A stretch of 64,000 nucleotides of DNA, taken from assembly GCF_003202405.1 (NCBI RefSeq), contig NZ_QJHL01000001.1:248001-312000 (forward strand), in the 5' to 3' direction. Below the pieces are notes generated by a model. It ran no database searches and had not been told where the DNA came from. It saw only the letters and a program-made list of their open reading frames with translations. This document shows, piece by piece, positions 1-9,966 of this stretch (the first letter of the stretch is position 1; every line of letters begins with the position of its first letter). This stretch comes from Flavobacterium hydrophilum. Its GTDB lineage: Bacteria > Bacteroidota > Bacteroidia > Flavobacteriales > Flavobacteriaceae. Made by a program: the position numbers and the translations under genes.

Positions 1-1158
1 AATGGGCGCAGTTCTCACTTTTCTAAAGTCCAGGGCGTAAATGCAATGATTCGTCGTGGACCTTTAGGAGTTGTATTATGTCTTGGACCTTACAATTATC
101 CGCTTAACGAAACTTTCTCATTATTGATTCCTGCATTAATTATGGGTAATGCCGTGATTTTTAAACCGGCAAAATATGGTGTTTTATGTATTTCTCCATT
201 ATTGGAAGCTTTCAGAAGCAGTTTTCCAAAAGGGGTTATCAATATTGTATACGGAAGAGGTCGTGAAGTAGCTTCTCCAATTATGAAGTCAGGAAAAATT
301 GATGTTTTGGCATTGATTGGAAACAGTAAGTCTGCGATTGCTTTACAAGATCAGCATCCAAACAAAAACAGACTTCGTTTGATTTTAGGTCTGGAAGCTA
401 AAAATCCAGCGATTATTTTACCGGATGCTGACTTAGATTTGGCTATCCAGGAGTGTATTACAGGATCATTGTCTTTTAATGGTCAGCGTTGTACAGCTTT
501 AAAAGTATTATATGTTCATGAGTCTATCGCTGAGGAATTTAACAAACGTTTTTCTGAAAAAGTAGATGCTTTGGTATTTGGAAATCCATGGGAAAAAGGA
601 GTTTCTTTAACTCCACTTCCGGAAGAAGATAAACCAGCTTACATTCAGGGATTAATTGACGATGCTACAAGTAAAGGAGCGAAAATATTAAATGAAAAAG
701 GAGGGAAACATTCTGAAAATTATATTTTTCCGGCCGTTTTATATCCTGTAAATAAAGACATGAGAGTGTATCACGAAGAGCAATTTGGACCAGTAGTGCC
801 GATTATTTCTTTCAAGGATATTAACGAACCGCTTGACGATATGGCCGAATCAAATTACGGTCAGCAGGTAAGTTTGTTCGGAAAAGACATCAAAACTCTG
901 GCTCCGCTTATCGATGCTTTGGTAAACTTAGTTTGCAGGGTGAACCTGAACAGTTCTTGCCAGAGAGGTCCGGATGCGTTCCCGTTTACAGGACGTAAAG
1001 ATTCTGCAGTAGGTACATTGAGTATTCCGGATGCATTGCGTTCGTTCTCTATTCGTACGTTTGTGGCTTCAAAAGACATTGCTTATAACAATGAAATCCT
1101 TCAGGAATTATTAAACAGTAAAGAATCCAATTTCATCAATACTGATTATATTTTATAA
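1..1158 (+). CDS. GapN-like NADP-dependent glyceraldehyde-3-phosphate dehydrogenase (5'-truncated)
   Basis: This is an aldehyde dehydrogenase superfamily protein. The frame is open to the left edge, so the N-terminus lies outside the window and the internal ATG at 46 is not the real start. The cofactor-binding region reads [11 protein letters not shown] followed by PALIMGN and FKPAK. The catalytic cysteine lies in FNGQRC (codon at 490), and the general-base glutamate is probably the one in GLEAKNPA. The C-terminal [10 protein letters not shown] and the [12 protein letters not shown] stretch resemble non-phosphorylating GapN enzymes, which oxidise glyceraldehyde-3-phosphate to 3-phosphoglycerate with NADP. 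The family is clear; the exact substrate is inferred. A strong terminator follows directly, so it is the last gene of its transcript. Confidence 0.8.
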   Translation, partial: NGRSSHFSKVQGVNAMIRRGPLGVVLCLGPYNYPLNETFSLLIPALIMGNAVIFKPAKYGVLCISPLLEAFRSSFPKGVINIVYGRGREVASPIMKSGKIDVLALIGNSKSAIALQDQHPNKNRLRLILGLEAKNPAIILPDADLDLAIQECITGSLSFNGQRCTALKVLYVHESIAEEFNKRFSEKVDALVFGNPWEKGVSLTPLPEEDKPAYIQGLIDDATSKGAKILNEKGGKHSENYIFPAVLYPVNKDMRVYHEEQFGPVVPIISFKDINEPLDDMAESNYGQQVSLFGKDIKTLAPLIDALVNLVCRVNLNSSCQRGPDAFPFTGRKDSAVGTLSIPDALRSFSIRTFVASKDIAYNNEILQELLNSKESNFINTDYIL

Positions 1159-1181
1159 TTTTCAGGTTATATATTAATTTC

Positions 1182-1217
1182 AAAACCGCCTTATTCTTGT
1201 GAATTTGGCGGTTTTTT
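1182..1217 (+). terminator. Rho-independent terminator after the aldehyde dehydrogenase
   Basis: AAAACCGCC and GGCGGTTTT form a 9-bp stem, followed by a run of T. It lies 23 bases after the stop codon. Confidence 0.85.
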
Positions 1218-1424
1218 GCATTTTTGTTTTCTTCCTAAAAATGGATAGTACACAGTAAAAGTTGTGTAAAATAGATAAGAATGGGTAAAATTTACACACT
1301 GACTTCTCCCTTGTATTATGCTAATTCGTTCATTATCTGAATGAAACCTTATTGGCATGGCGCTTGTAAAATGAAATAGAACAACGTTTAGATAAACGCC
1401 ATCGGAAATTAATACAAGCATAAT

Positions 1425-2927
1425 ATGGAAAGCGAAACAATTATTTCAAAACAATTTTATTCAACAGATAAAACAAATAAAAAAGAACACACTTTACAAA
1501 GTTCTATTTTTAAAATTAATCAGGAATCTTCAAAAATCAGCATAGATAAAACTTCAAATTCACTACCGATTTTTGTTCTCATAGGTACTTTTGCCGTACT
1601 ATTTGCAGGTGCTTTTTTAGTTTATAAATTTCAGTCAGATTTTGAGCAGTTTCAACTGGAAAGAATAGAATCTATGATAGGTTTTCCATTTTTGATTCTG
1701 GCTACTATTTTATTTCTTTTTAAAGCCGGAGTTTTTCTGTATAAGTCATTTCTTTATTTCAAATACAAGCCTATAGAATCTGTTTCAGATGATTTACTGC
1801 CTACCTGTACAGTTATAGTTCCGGCTTATAATGAAGGCAAATTGGTTTGGGATACTTTACTAAGTTTGGCAGACAGTGATTATCCGCAGGAAAAAATGCA
1901 GCTTTTGGCTATTGACGACGGAAGCAAAGATGATACCTGGTATTGGATTCAACAGGCTAAAATAAAACTTGGAGATCGATTGTCAATCTATCAGCAGCCA
2001 CAAAATAAAGGAAAACGTCACGCACTTTACAGAGGATTCAAACTGGGAACAGGCGAAATTTTTGTAACAGTAGACAGTGATTCGATTGTGAAAAAGGATA
2101 CTTTAAGAAATCTCGTAAGCCCTTTCGTAAACAATGAAAAATGCGGAGCTGTTGCAGGAAATGTTCATGTGCTAAACAATAAAAAAGCGATGCTTCCTAA
2201 AATGTTGAACGTGAGTTTTGTAATGAGTTTTGAATTTGTACGATCTGCAGAAAGTGTGTTGGGATCTGTAATGTGTACTCCCGGAGCTCTGGCAGCATAT
2301 CGCAATACTTCGGTTTTTGCCTGCCTTGAAGAATGGATCAACCAGACTTTTATGGGAGAACCTTCGGATATTGGTGAAGATCGTGCCATGACTAATATGA
2401 TTTTGAAACAGGGTTACAAGGTATTATTTCAAAGAAATTCGGTTGTATTGACCAATGTTCCTGAAGAATATACGGGATTATATAAAATGTTTATCAGATG
2501 GGGAAGAAGCAATGTTCGCGAAAACCTAATGATGGCAAAATATGTTTTCAAAAACTTCAGAACCGAATCAAAATTAGGAACCAGAATTTTGTATTTGGAT
2601 CAGACTGCGAAAATTATAATGTCTTTTCCATTCTTAATTTTCATGTTCTTCTTTATTGCAACACATCCGCTGTTATTTTTTAGCTCAACACTTTTAAGTA
2701 TATTGATTATATCCAGTTTTTCAGCGTTCTTTTATGGTAAAAAACATGGTTTTTCTGAATCAATTTGGGCGTATTCCTATAGTGTTTTTTATACCTTCAG
2801 TCTGTTTTGGATTACTCCGTATGCGATTGTTACAGCTCATAAAAAAGGATGGCTCACACGTGGTTTGTCTGAAAAGAAAATAGAAGAATATGTTACTCTG
2901 GAACAATATAGCCAGATAGCCAAATAA
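1425..2927 (+). CDS. Membrane-bound family 2 glycosyltransferase
   Basis: A processive-type GT2 enzyme of 500 residues. Two membrane segments lie near residues 49-68 and 86-106. They are followed by a cytoplasmic GT-A domain starting at TVIVPAYNEG (about 129-138), with the nucleotide-binding IDDGS (163-167), the metal-binding DSD (217-219), the acceptor-site GEDRA (317-321), and RWGRSN near 358 in place of the usual QxxRW. More membrane helices follow after about residue 390. This layout matches hyaluronan synthase-like and poly-GlcNAc synthase-like enzymes that polymerise and export a polysaccharide. No export partner lies beside it, so the product is unknown. A terminator follows and the gene appears monocistronic. 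Confidence 0.82.
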   Translation: MESETIISKQFYSTDKTNKKEHTLQSSIFKINQESSKISIDKTSNSLPIFVLIGTFAVLFAGAFLVYKFQSDFEQFQLERIESMIGFPFLILATILFLFKAGVFLYKSFLYFKYKPIESVSDDLLPTCTVIVPAYNEGKLVWDTLLSLADSDYPQEKMQLLAIDDGSKDDTWYWIQQAKIKLGDRLSIYQQPQNKGKRHALYRGFKLGTGEIFVTVDSDSIVKKDTLRNLVSPFVNNEKCGAVAGNVHVLNNKKAMLPKMLNVSFVMSFEFVRSAESVLGSVMCTPGALAAYRNTSVFACLEEWINQTFMGEPSDIGEDRAMTNMILKQGYKVLFQRNSVVLTNVPEEYTGLYKMFIRWGRSNVRENLMMAKYVFKNFRTESKLGTRILYLDQTAKIIMSFPFLIFMFFFIATHPLLFFSSTLLSILIISSFSAFFYGKKHGFSESIWAYSYSVFYTFSLFWITPYAIVTAHKKGWLTRGLSEKKIEEYVTLEQYSQIAK

Positions 2928-2950
2928 AATAAAAAATTAGATTATTTTAG

Positions 2951-2990
2951 AACCGTCTTTTCCTTTGTGGATTAAGACGGTTTTTATTTT
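2951..2990 (+). terminator. Rho-independent terminator after the glycosyltransferase
   Basis: AACCGTCTT pairs with AAGACGGTT (loop of 14), followed by a T-rich tract. The hairpin lies within the upstream reach of the GNAT frame, which argues against a TTG start at 2965. Confidence 0.85.
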
Positions 2991-2994
2991 TTAT

Positions 2995-3402
2995 ATGATG
3001 ATAATAAAATCAATCAAAGCTTCGGATACTTGGAAAATCAGGCATGAAGTAATGTGGCCCGATCAGCCTTTGGAATTTGTTCAGTTGGAAGAAGATGAAT
3101 TTGGCTTGCATTTTGGCGTTTTTATAGATGAAAAACTGATTTCAATTGTATCCTGTTTTATTTCAGATGATGAAATGCAGTTTAGAAAACTCGCAACTTT
3201 ACCCGAATATCAGGGTCAGGGAATCGCATCTGAACTTTTAAAACATATTTTTGAATTGGCCTGCAAAAAGAATTTAAAGAGAATTTGGTGCAATGCCAGA
3301 TCCGGTAAAAAATCGTTTTATGAAAAACTCGGGATGAAAGATACTTTTCAAACGTTTAGCAAAGCAGGTCAGGAATTTACAATTATGGAGATTTGTTTTT
3401 GA
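2995..3402 (+). CDS. GNAT family N-acetyltransferase
   Basis: A small acetyltransferase of 135 residues. The acetyl-CoA binding loop reads LPEYQGQGIASELLKHI, the hallmark RxxGxG/A-type motif with Q in place of R. It is preceded by strands containing SIVSCFI and followed by the C-terminal SGKKSFYEKLGM pattern typical of GNATs. The substrate cannot be told. I chose ATG 2995 (a second ATG follows at 2998) because an in-frame TTG at 2965 would place the start inside the preceding terminator hairpin. There is no operon partner. Confidence 0.8.
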   Translation: MMIIKSIKASDTWKIRHEVMWPDQPLEFVQLEEDEFGLHFGVFIDEKLISIVSCFISDDEMQFRKLATLPEYQGQGIASELLKHIFELACKKNLKRIWCNARSGKKSFYEKLGMKDTFQTFSKAGQEFTIMEICF

Positions 3403-3502
3403 TTTCTGAAATGTGAAAAAAATCCTAATTGAGCCTGATTTATAGAAAACTTCAATTAATTATCTTAATTTAACCACAGACAAATTAATACTTTAGTTTA
3501 CC

Positions 3503-5761
3503 ATGGAGAATTCAAAAATTAAGGCTTTTATACCACTTTTATACCTTGTTTGGTCAGACGATCTTTTAACGCCAAAAGAGTTTTCGACGCTGCAGGAATT
3601 TATTACTTCTCTAACGCTACTTTCTCCTGAAGAGATACAATTTCTTCTTTCGAAAGTGGATATTTCGAATCCGCCTTCGCGAAATGAACTCACAGAATGG
3701 AAATCGGATATTGAGAAAAGTATTAAAGATAAATCGTCTATAAAGTCCATTTTTGATATCGTTGTAGCACTTTCTGATAAAGATTTGAATATTTCAGGAT
3801 TAGAATTAAAATTCACAAAACTGGAAAATGATCTTGGGGTTTTAGGCGAAGAATTGATTCAGAACTTTAAAACCAAGGCAGATTCTTTTACAGCCAGTTC
3901 CCAAACCAATACTAATTTCGATGTACAGAAAATTACAGAAATTTTGGATGGTACAGAAGCCGCAATTATCAAAAAAGTAAAATCGGTTATTTCCAGACCT
4001 GAATTTGCTTATGAAACTTCTACTGATATTAATGTCTATCGCCAGACGGTTTACAATTGGTGCAAAATTTTAGCCGATGAAAACCTCGGAAATATGGCGT
4101 ATCCAAAACAATACGGAGGTGGAGAAAACATAGCAGATTATTTTGCTATTATGGAAACATTGAGTTATCATGATTTAAGTCTGGTGATTAAATTTGGAGT
4201 ACAGTTCGGGCTTTGGGGAATGAGCGTTCAGTCATTGGGAACCGAGAAACATTATGCAAAATATTTAAAAGATATTGGTTCATTAAAGATTCCGGGTTGT
4301 TTTGCGATGACTGAAACACATCATGGTTCAAATGTAAAAGGACTTGAAACCACAGCAACTTACAATCATAACGATCAGACTTTTACAATCCATACGCCGC
4401 ACGAAAAAGCACAAAAAGAATATATTGGCAATGCTGCTGTTCACGGACAAATGGCGACCGTTTTTGCCAAACTGATTATTGACGGCCACGATTATGGCGT
4501 AAATGCTTTTGTAGTACCGTTGCGTGATACCAATGGAAATGTTTTAAACGGAATTACAATAGGCGATTGCGGTCATAAAATGGGGCTTAACGGAGTAGAT
4601 AACGGAACCATCCGTTTTGACAATGTTGTGATTCCGAAAGAAAATATGCTCGACCGCTTTGCTTCTGTAAATGATAAAGGCGAATTCGAAAGTCCGATTC
4701 CGAGTGATAACAGACGTTTTTTTACGATGTTAGGCACTTTGGTTGGAGGCCGAATCGGGATTCCGCGTTCTGCTTTGGCGGCTGCGAAATCCGGTCTTAC
4801 GATTGCCATTCGTTACAGCGATCAAAGAAGACAGTTCGGACCCGAAGGCGGTTCAGAAGTTCCGATTTTAAATTACAGAATGCATCAGCGCAGATTGCTT
4901 CCACATTTGGCAAAAACCTATGCGGTGCATTTTGGACTGCAATATCTCACCAGTCGTTTTTTAAACAGAACAGAATCTGAAATGCAGGATATCGAAGCTT
5001 TGGCAGCTGGTATGAAATCGTATTCGACCTGGAGCACCAGAGATATTTTACAGGAATGCCGTGAAGCTTGTGGAGGAAAAGGGTATTTGTCGGAAAACAG
5101 AATAAACGCCTTAAAAAACGATACAGAAATTTATACCACTTTTGAAGGTGATAATACCGTTTTGATGCAATTGGTCGCCAAAAACCGTCTGGCTGAATTC
5201 AGAAAGTCATTTGGCGAAATGGGATCTTTTGGCATTATCAATTATGTGTATGAAAATGCCAGAACCGCAATCGCAGAAAAAAATCCAATCATAACCCGCA
5301 AAACTGATGATGAACATTTGCTGGATAATCAGTTTCATCTGCAGGCCTTTGTACACAGAGAAAAAACAATTTTAGCATCGGCAGCAAGACGTATCAAAAA
5401 ACTCATTGATGAAGGTTTAGAAGCGTATGATGCTTTTAATGTGGTTCAACACCAAATGATTGATGTTGCTGAAGCGTATTTGGAAAGAGTGGTTTTGGAA
5501 CAATTTCAAATTACAATAGAAAAAGTTGAAGATGTAAAAACTAAAGAAATATTGCTGAAATTAAATCAGTTATATGCCCTTTCACAAATAGAAAAAAACA
5601 AAGGCTGGTATCTGGAAGATGGTTATATGGAAGCGGTAAAAACCAAAGCCATTCGTAAAATGGTCAATCAGCTTTGTTGGGATATCAGGCCGGATGCGGT
5701 TTCTCTGGTAAATGCTTTTGATATTCCGGAGAGTTGCCTTGCGGCTCCAATTGCGGTGTAA
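3503..5761 (+). CDS. Acyl-CoA oxidase/dehydrogenase-like flavoprotein with helical N-terminal extension
   Basis: 752 residues, well above the usual acyl-CoA dehydrogenase length. The flavin/acyl-CoA core begins near residue 160. CFAMTETHHGSNVKG (266-280), the GHKMGLNGVDNG stretch, the RYSDQRRQFG segment and TFEGDN resemble acyl-CoA oxidases more than short dehydrogenases. The enzyme should introduce the trans-2 double bond into an acyl-CoA. Whether electrons go to oxygen or to ETF cannot be read from sequence. The first 140 residues are an extra all-helical region; LVWSDDLLTPKEFSTLQEF has the look of a TerB-type helical domain, which is only an impression. The gene precedes, without an obvious terminator, the DUF6377 regulator. 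Confidence 0.78.
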   Translation: MENSKIKAFIPLLYLVWSDDLLTPKEFSTLQEFITSLTLLSPEEIQFLLSKVDISNPPSRNELTEWKSDIEKSIKDKSSIKSIFDIVVALSDKDLNISGLELKFTKLENDLGVLGEELIQNFKTKADSFTASSQTNTNFDVQKITEILDGTEAAIIKKVKSVISRPEFAYETSTDINVYRQTVYNWCKILADENLGNMAYPKQYGGGENIADYFAIMETLSYHDLSLVIKFGVQFGLWGMSVQSLGTEKHYAKYLKDIGSLKIPGCFAMTETHHGSNVKGLETTATYNHNDQTFTIHTPHEKAQKEYIGNAAVHGQMATVFAKLIIDGHDYGVNAFVVPLRDTNGNVLNGITIGDCGHKMGLNGVDNGTIRFDNVVIPKENMLDRFASVNDKGEFESPIPSDNRRFFTMLGTLVGGRIGIPRSALAAAKSGLTIAIRYSDQRRQFGPEGGSEVPILNYRMHQRRLLPHLAKTYAVHFGLQYLTSRFLNRTESEMQDIEALAAGMKSYSTWSTRDILQECREACGGKGYLSENRINALKNDTEIYTTFEGDNTVLMQLVAKNRLAEFRKSFGEMGSFGIINYVYENARTAIAEKNPIITRKTDDEHLLDNQFHLQAFVHREKTILASAARRIKKLIDEGLEAYDAFNVVQHQMIDVAEAYLERVVLEQFQITIEKVEDVKTKEILLKLNQLYALSQIEKNKGWYLEDGYMEAVKTKAIRKMVNQLCWDIRPDAVSLVNAFDIPESCLAAPIAV

Positions 5762-5784
5762 TTATAAATCTTATTTTTTATCAC

Positions 5785-7428
5785 TTGAAAAATTATTTTC
5801 TGTTTTTTATAACTCTTTTGGTTTCCTTTTTTGGTTATTCATCGAATAGTACAGATACTATTTTGGATAAGCTAAACGATGCCGTGAAAAATAAACAGTA
5901 TTATGTCCGGCTAAAAGAAGAACGCATTTTAAATTTCAAAAAAATAAAATCAGAAGAGCTGTCAAAAGAACAAGAGTATAATTATAATCAGGCTTTATAT
6001 GAAGAATATCAGAAATTCAAATCAGATTCCGCCATTTTTTATATAAAGAAAAACCTGAAAATTGCTGAAGAACTTCATAAAAAAGAGCTGCTGAATCTGG
6101 CACAATTGCAATTGGCAAACCTGTATTCATCAACAGGAAAATACAGAGAATCAGAAGCTATTATAAAAAGCATCAATAAAAAAGAATTAGAAAAATCATT
6201 ACTGCCTAATTATTATGTTACCTATCGCGAATTTTATGAGCATTATAACGCAAACAGTCCTAATTGGGGATTTATTGAGCAAATAGGGAAATATCGTGAT
6301 TCGTTGCTGGGCGTTTTAAACCCTAATTCTTTAGATTATAAAATCAATAAAATTCAGAAGGATATTTACCATAAGAAATTTGATGTTGCTGAAAAAGAAT
6401 TACTAAGTCTGTTGAAAGGAATGAAAGACGATAATCCACAATTTGCAATGATTACCTATCTTTTGGGGAACATTTCAGAAAAGACCAATAAGATCAATTT
6501 AGTAAAAAAATATTACGCTCTTTCGGCAACTTCAGATATTAAACAAGCCATAAAAGATAATGCTTCACAACAGGAACTGGCTATGGTTTTTTATGAATTG
6601 GGAGATGTTGATATGGCATATAAACTCACACAATCTGCTATTGAAGACGCATTATATTGCAACGTGCAATTTCGAACACTTCTGATGTCACAACTTTATT
6701 CGATTATCAATACTGCTTATTTAGAACGTGAAGCCCAGCGAAAAACAGAACTCCAGGTTTATCTTTTGTGTATTAGTTTGTTATCGTTGTTTTTAATTGT
6801 CGCTGTAATTTACGTTTATAAGCAGATGGAAAAAGTATCCAGAATTCGTGGAGAACTTTATGAAACCAGTCAGAAATTAGCGGAATTAAACAAAGATATT
6901 ACAGAGGCAAATAATCAGCTTCAGGAACGTAATGCTCAATTATCAGAATCCAATCATATTAAGGAGGAGTATATTGCAAATTTCTTTAGTCTGTGTTCAG
7001 CCTACATCAATAAGCTCGAAAATTATCGCGTTATCTTAAACAAAAAGGCAACAGCCAAACAGTTTGATGAAATTTACAAAATGTTGAAATCAACTACTTT
7101 GGTTGATAATGAACTGGAAGAATTATACAGAAATTTTGATACTATCTTTTTAAGTCTGTATCCTACTTTCGTAAAAGACTTCAATGCTTTGCTTATCCCC
7201 GAAGAACAAATTATAGTAAAACATGGAGAATTGCTCAATACAGAACTTCGAATTTTTGCACTTATCAGACTTGGAATAACGGATAGCGTAAAAATTGCTG
7301 CTTTTCTTCGCTACTCTTTAAGCACTATTTATAATTATCGTACCAGAGGAAGAAATAAGGCTATTGTTTCCCGAAATGACTTCGAGGAAATGGTTATAAA
7401 AATTGGTTTACTTTCTCAAAAAGCCTAA
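5785..7428 (+). CDS. TPR-like membrane regulator with C-terminal DUF6377
   Basis: About 547 residues. An N-terminal signal/anchor (KNYFLFFITLLVSFFG) leads into a helical repeat region of TPR type, presumably periplasmic. A membrane helix (LCISLLSLFLIVAVIYVY) follows, then a coiled coil rich in L, E, N and Q, and a cytoplasmic tail. The tail ends with ELRIFALIRLGITDSVKIAA and a segment resembling a helix-turn-helix (RYSLSTIYNYRTRGRNKA). This is the DUF6377 architecture of Bacteroidota, thought to be a membrane-tethered transcription regulator. The likely start is TTG 5785; an earlier TTG at 5734 would overlap the upstream gene and spoil the signal sequence. It lies upstream of the GH3 gene, so it may sense a sugar and control that gene (inference). 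Confidence 0.75.
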   Translation: MKNYFLFFITLLVSFFGYSSNSTDTILDKLNDAVKNKQYYVRLKEERILNFKKIKSEELSKEQEYNYNQALYEEYQKFKSDSAIFYIKKNLKIAEELHKKELLNLAQLQLANLYSSTGKYRESEAIIKSINKKELEKSLLPNYYVTYREFYEHYNANSPNWGFIEQIGKYRDSLLGVLNPNSLDYKINKIQKDIYHKKFDVAEKELLSLLKGMKDDNPQFAMITYLLGNISEKTNKINLVKKYYALSATSDIKQAIKDNASQQELAMVFYELGDVDMAYKLTQSAIEDALYCNVQFRTLLMSQLYSIINTAYLEREAQRKTELQVYLLCISLLSLFLIVAVIYVYKQMEKVSRIRGELYETSQKLAELNKDITEANNQLQERNAQLSESNHIKEEYIANFFSLCSAYINKLENYRVILNKKATAKQFDEIYKMLKSTTLVDNELEELYRNFDTIFLSLYPTFVKDFNALLIPEEQIIVKHGELLNTELRIFALIRLGITDSVKIAAFLRYSLSTIYNYRTRGRNKAIVSRNDFEEMVIKIGLLSQKA

Positions 7429-7435
7429 TTCTTTA

Positions 7436-7523
7436 TTTTAAAATCACTACTTTTTTTAAGGTTCATTTTAGTTTAAGGTTTTGATTTTTAGTTGTTTATT
7501 TTTTAAAATTACTACTTTTTTTT
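7436..7523. repeat. Two direct copies of a 22-base motif, TTTTAAAATYACTACTTTTT
   Basis: Copies at 7436-7457 and 7501-7522 differ by one base (C/T) and start 65 bases apart. They lie between the DUF6377 regulator and the GH3 gene. A regulator-binding role is plausible; homopolymer content lowers certainty. Confidence 0.5.
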
Positions 7524-7633
7524 ATTCAGAATTTTTACGAAGACGATATCGTTATAGCTTTACCATATTATTTAGAAAGCATTTTAAAGGGCAGATCTAA
7601 AATAGTATAGTAATGATTAATAAATAAAAAGGT

Positions 7634-9850
7634 ATGTTTAAAAACGTTAAAGTAATAGTTGTTTTACTGTTACTGAATTCATTTGGAATTAATTCACAAA
7701 ATAAAATTCCAATTTATCTTGATGATAAAAAACCTCTTAATGATCGTGTCGAAGATGCGCTTTCGCGAATGACAACTGATGAAAAAATTGCCATGATTCA
7801 TGCGCAGTCCAAATTTAGTTCACCGGGTGTGCCGCGTTTAGGAATCCCTGAAAACTGGATGACCGATGGACCACACGGAATCCGTACCGAAGTAAAGTGG
7901 GACGAATGGGATCAGGCAGGCTGGACTAACGACTCTTGTATTGCATTTCCGGCACTTACCGCCTTATCTGCGACATGGAACAAAGAATTAGCCTCATTAT
8001 ATGGTAAATCATTGGGAGAAGAAGCACGTTATCGTAATAAAAATGTACTCTTAGGACCTGGTGTAAATATTTACAGAAGCCCATTAAACGGACGTAACTT
8101 TGAATATATGGGAGAAGATCCCTTTCTAACCTCTAAAATGGTTGTTCCTTATATTAAAGGAGTTCAGTCAATTGGTGTGGCTGCCTGTGTAAAACATTTT
8201 GCATTGAACAATCAGGAAACTAATCGTAATTCGGTAAATGTAATTGTTGATGATCGTGCCTTGTACGAAATCTATTTGCCGGCCTTTAAAGCTGCTGTTC
8301 AGGAAGGTGATGCGTGGGCCATTATGGGGTCTTACAATAAATATAAAGGACAACAATGCTGTCATAATGAGTTTTTGCTAAATGACATTCTTCGTGGTGA
8401 ATGGGGTTTCAAGGGAGTTGTTGTTTCAGATTGGGGAGGAGTTCATGACACAAAACAATCAATTTTCAATGGGTTGGATATGGAGTTTGGTTCCTGGACC
8501 AACGGTCTTTCATGGGGAACTAGTAACGCGTATGATAATTATTATCTGGCAAAACCATATTCAGAAATGATTAAAAAAGGTGAAGTAGGTACTAAAGAAT
8601 TAGACGAAAAAGTGCGTCGTATTCTGCGTTTGTCTTTCCTTACTAATATGAATAAAGACAGACCTTTTGGATCATTTGGAACAGAAGAACATGCAAAAGC
8701 TGGTTTGAAAATTGCTGAAGAAGGAATTGTATTGCTTCAAAATAACAACAATATTTTGCCAATCAATCTTTCCAAAACTAAAAAAATCGCTGTTATTGGT
8801 GAAAATGCCATCAAAATGATGACAGTTGGAGGAGGAAGTTCATCATTAAAAGCAAAATATGAAATCACTCCGCTGGAAGGTCTGAAGAAAAGAATCGGTA
8901 ATCAGGCTGAGATTGTTTATGCACGCGGATATGTTGGAGATCCGACAAGTAATTATAATGGTGTAATAGCAAAAGTGAGTTTAGAAGACAAACGTTCACC
9001 TGCTGAATTGACTGCCGAAGCTTTGAGGGTAGCCAAAGACGCTGATGTAGTCCTTTTTATTGGAGGATTAAACAAAAGTGATAATCAGGATGCCGAAGGA
9101 GCAGACCGTAAAGATTTAGGACTTCCATACAACCAGGATAAATTAATCAGTGAGTTAGTTAAGGTAAATAAAAATATTGTTTACGTAAATATTTCAGGAA
9201 ATGCTGTAGCAATGCCGTGGGTAAAAGAAGTTCCGGGAATTTTGCAGGGATGGTTTTTAGGTACAGAAGCAGGAAATGCACTGGCAAATGTTTTAGTTGG
9301 AGATGTGAATCCATCGGGAAAATTAACCTTTACTTTTCCTGTAAAATTATCTGATAACGGAGCACATGCATTAGGCGAATTTCCGGGAGGTGATGAGGTT
9401 AAATATAACGAAAGCATTTTTGTAGGGTATCGTTATGCAGATAAACAAAAAGCAAAACCATTATTTTCTTTTGGGCACGGATTAAGTTACACCACTTTTG
9501 AATACGGAAAAGTAACTGCTGATAAGAAACAAATGTCTGCTAATGATCAGATTACATTTTCTGTAAAAGTAAAAAACACAGGAAGCAGGGAAGGATCAGA
9601 AATTGTTCAGTTATATATCAGTGATTTAAAATCTTCATTGCCTCGTCCAATAAAAGAATTAAAAGGTTTTGAAAAAATTTCGCTTAAAGCGGGAGAAGAA
9701 AAAACAGTAGCTTTTACAATCGATAAAACGGCTTTGAGCTTTTTTGACGATAAAAAACACGACTGGATTGCAGAAGCGGGAGCTTTTGAAGCGATTGTTG
9801 GTGCATCTTCAACCGATATAAAATCTAAAGTGATTTTTTCGCTTCAATAA
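7634..9850 (+). CDS. Glycoside hydrolase family 3 (BglX-like beta-glucosidase), secreted
   Basis: 738 residues with a signal peptide (VIVVLLLLNSFGINSQ). The N-terminal barrel has GPGVNIYRSPLNGRNFEYMG, KHFALNNQE and VVSDWGG, whose Asp is the expected GH3 nucleophile. The second alpha/beta domain follows (VLLQNNNNILPI), then a C-terminal fibronectin-III-like domain (VKVKNTGSREGSEIVQLYIS). The order and length match complete GH3 beta-glucosidases, which release terminal glucosyl or xylosyl units in the periplasm. It is followed by a terminator, then the DUF1349 protein. The DUF6377 regulator upstream and the direct repeat in between suggest sugar-dependent control. Confidence 0.88.
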   Translation: MFKNVKVIVVLLLLNSFGINSQNKIPIYLDDKKPLNDRVEDALSRMTTDEKIAMIHAQSKFSSPGVPRLGIPENWMTDGPHGIRTEVKWDEWDQAGWTNDSCIAFPALTALSATWNKELASLYGKSLGEEARYRNKNVLLGPGVNIYRSPLNGRNFEYMGEDPFLTSKMVVPYIKGVQSIGVAACVKHFALNNQETNRNSVNVIVDDRALYEIYLPAFKAAVQEGDAWAIMGSYNKYKGQQCCHNEFLLNDILRGEWGFKGVVVSDWGGVHDTKQSIFNGLDMEFGSWTNGLSWGTSNAYDNYYLAKPYSEMIKKGEVGTKELDEKVRRILRLSFLTNMNKDRPFGSFGTEEHAKAGLKIAEEGIVLLQNNNNILPINLSKTKKIAVIGENAIKMMTVGGGSSSLKAKYEITPLEGLKKRIGNQAEIVYARGYVGDPTSNYNGVIAKVSLEDKRSPAELTAEALRVAKDADVVLFIGGLNKSDNQDAEGADRKDLGLPYNQDKLISELVKVNKNIVYVNISGNAVAMPWVKEVPGILQGWFLGTEAGNALANVLVGDVNPSGKLTFTFPVKLSDNGAHALGEFPGGDEVKYNESIFVGYRYADKQKAKPLFSFGHGLSYTTFEYGKVTADKKQMSANDQITFSVKVKNTGSREGSEIVQLYISDLKSSLPRPIKELKGFEKISLKAGEEKTVAFTIDKTALSFFDDKKHDWIAEAGAFEAIVGASSTDIKSKVIFSLQ

Positions 9851-9880
9851 TTTCATTAATTTTCTAAATTGGTTGGTTGA

Positions 9881-9916
9881 AAAGCTGTAATCGTAAAAAG
9901 TTACAGCTTTGCTTTT
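9881..9916 (+). terminator. Rho-independent terminator after the GH3 gene
   Basis: AAAGCTGTAA (9881-9890) pairs perfectly with TTACAGCTTT (9901-9910), followed by GCTTTTT. Confidence 0.85.
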
Positions 9917-9966
9917 TGAAAAATAGTCAGATATAAAATGTTTAACTTTTATAAAAAAAAATAATT

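Noticed and set aside
861..1079. Antisense open frames inside clear genes (for example here, 25043-25399, 29356-29736 and 45286-45501)
   Set aside because: They lie opposite strongly conserved coding sequence and show no family features; they are shadows of codon bias.
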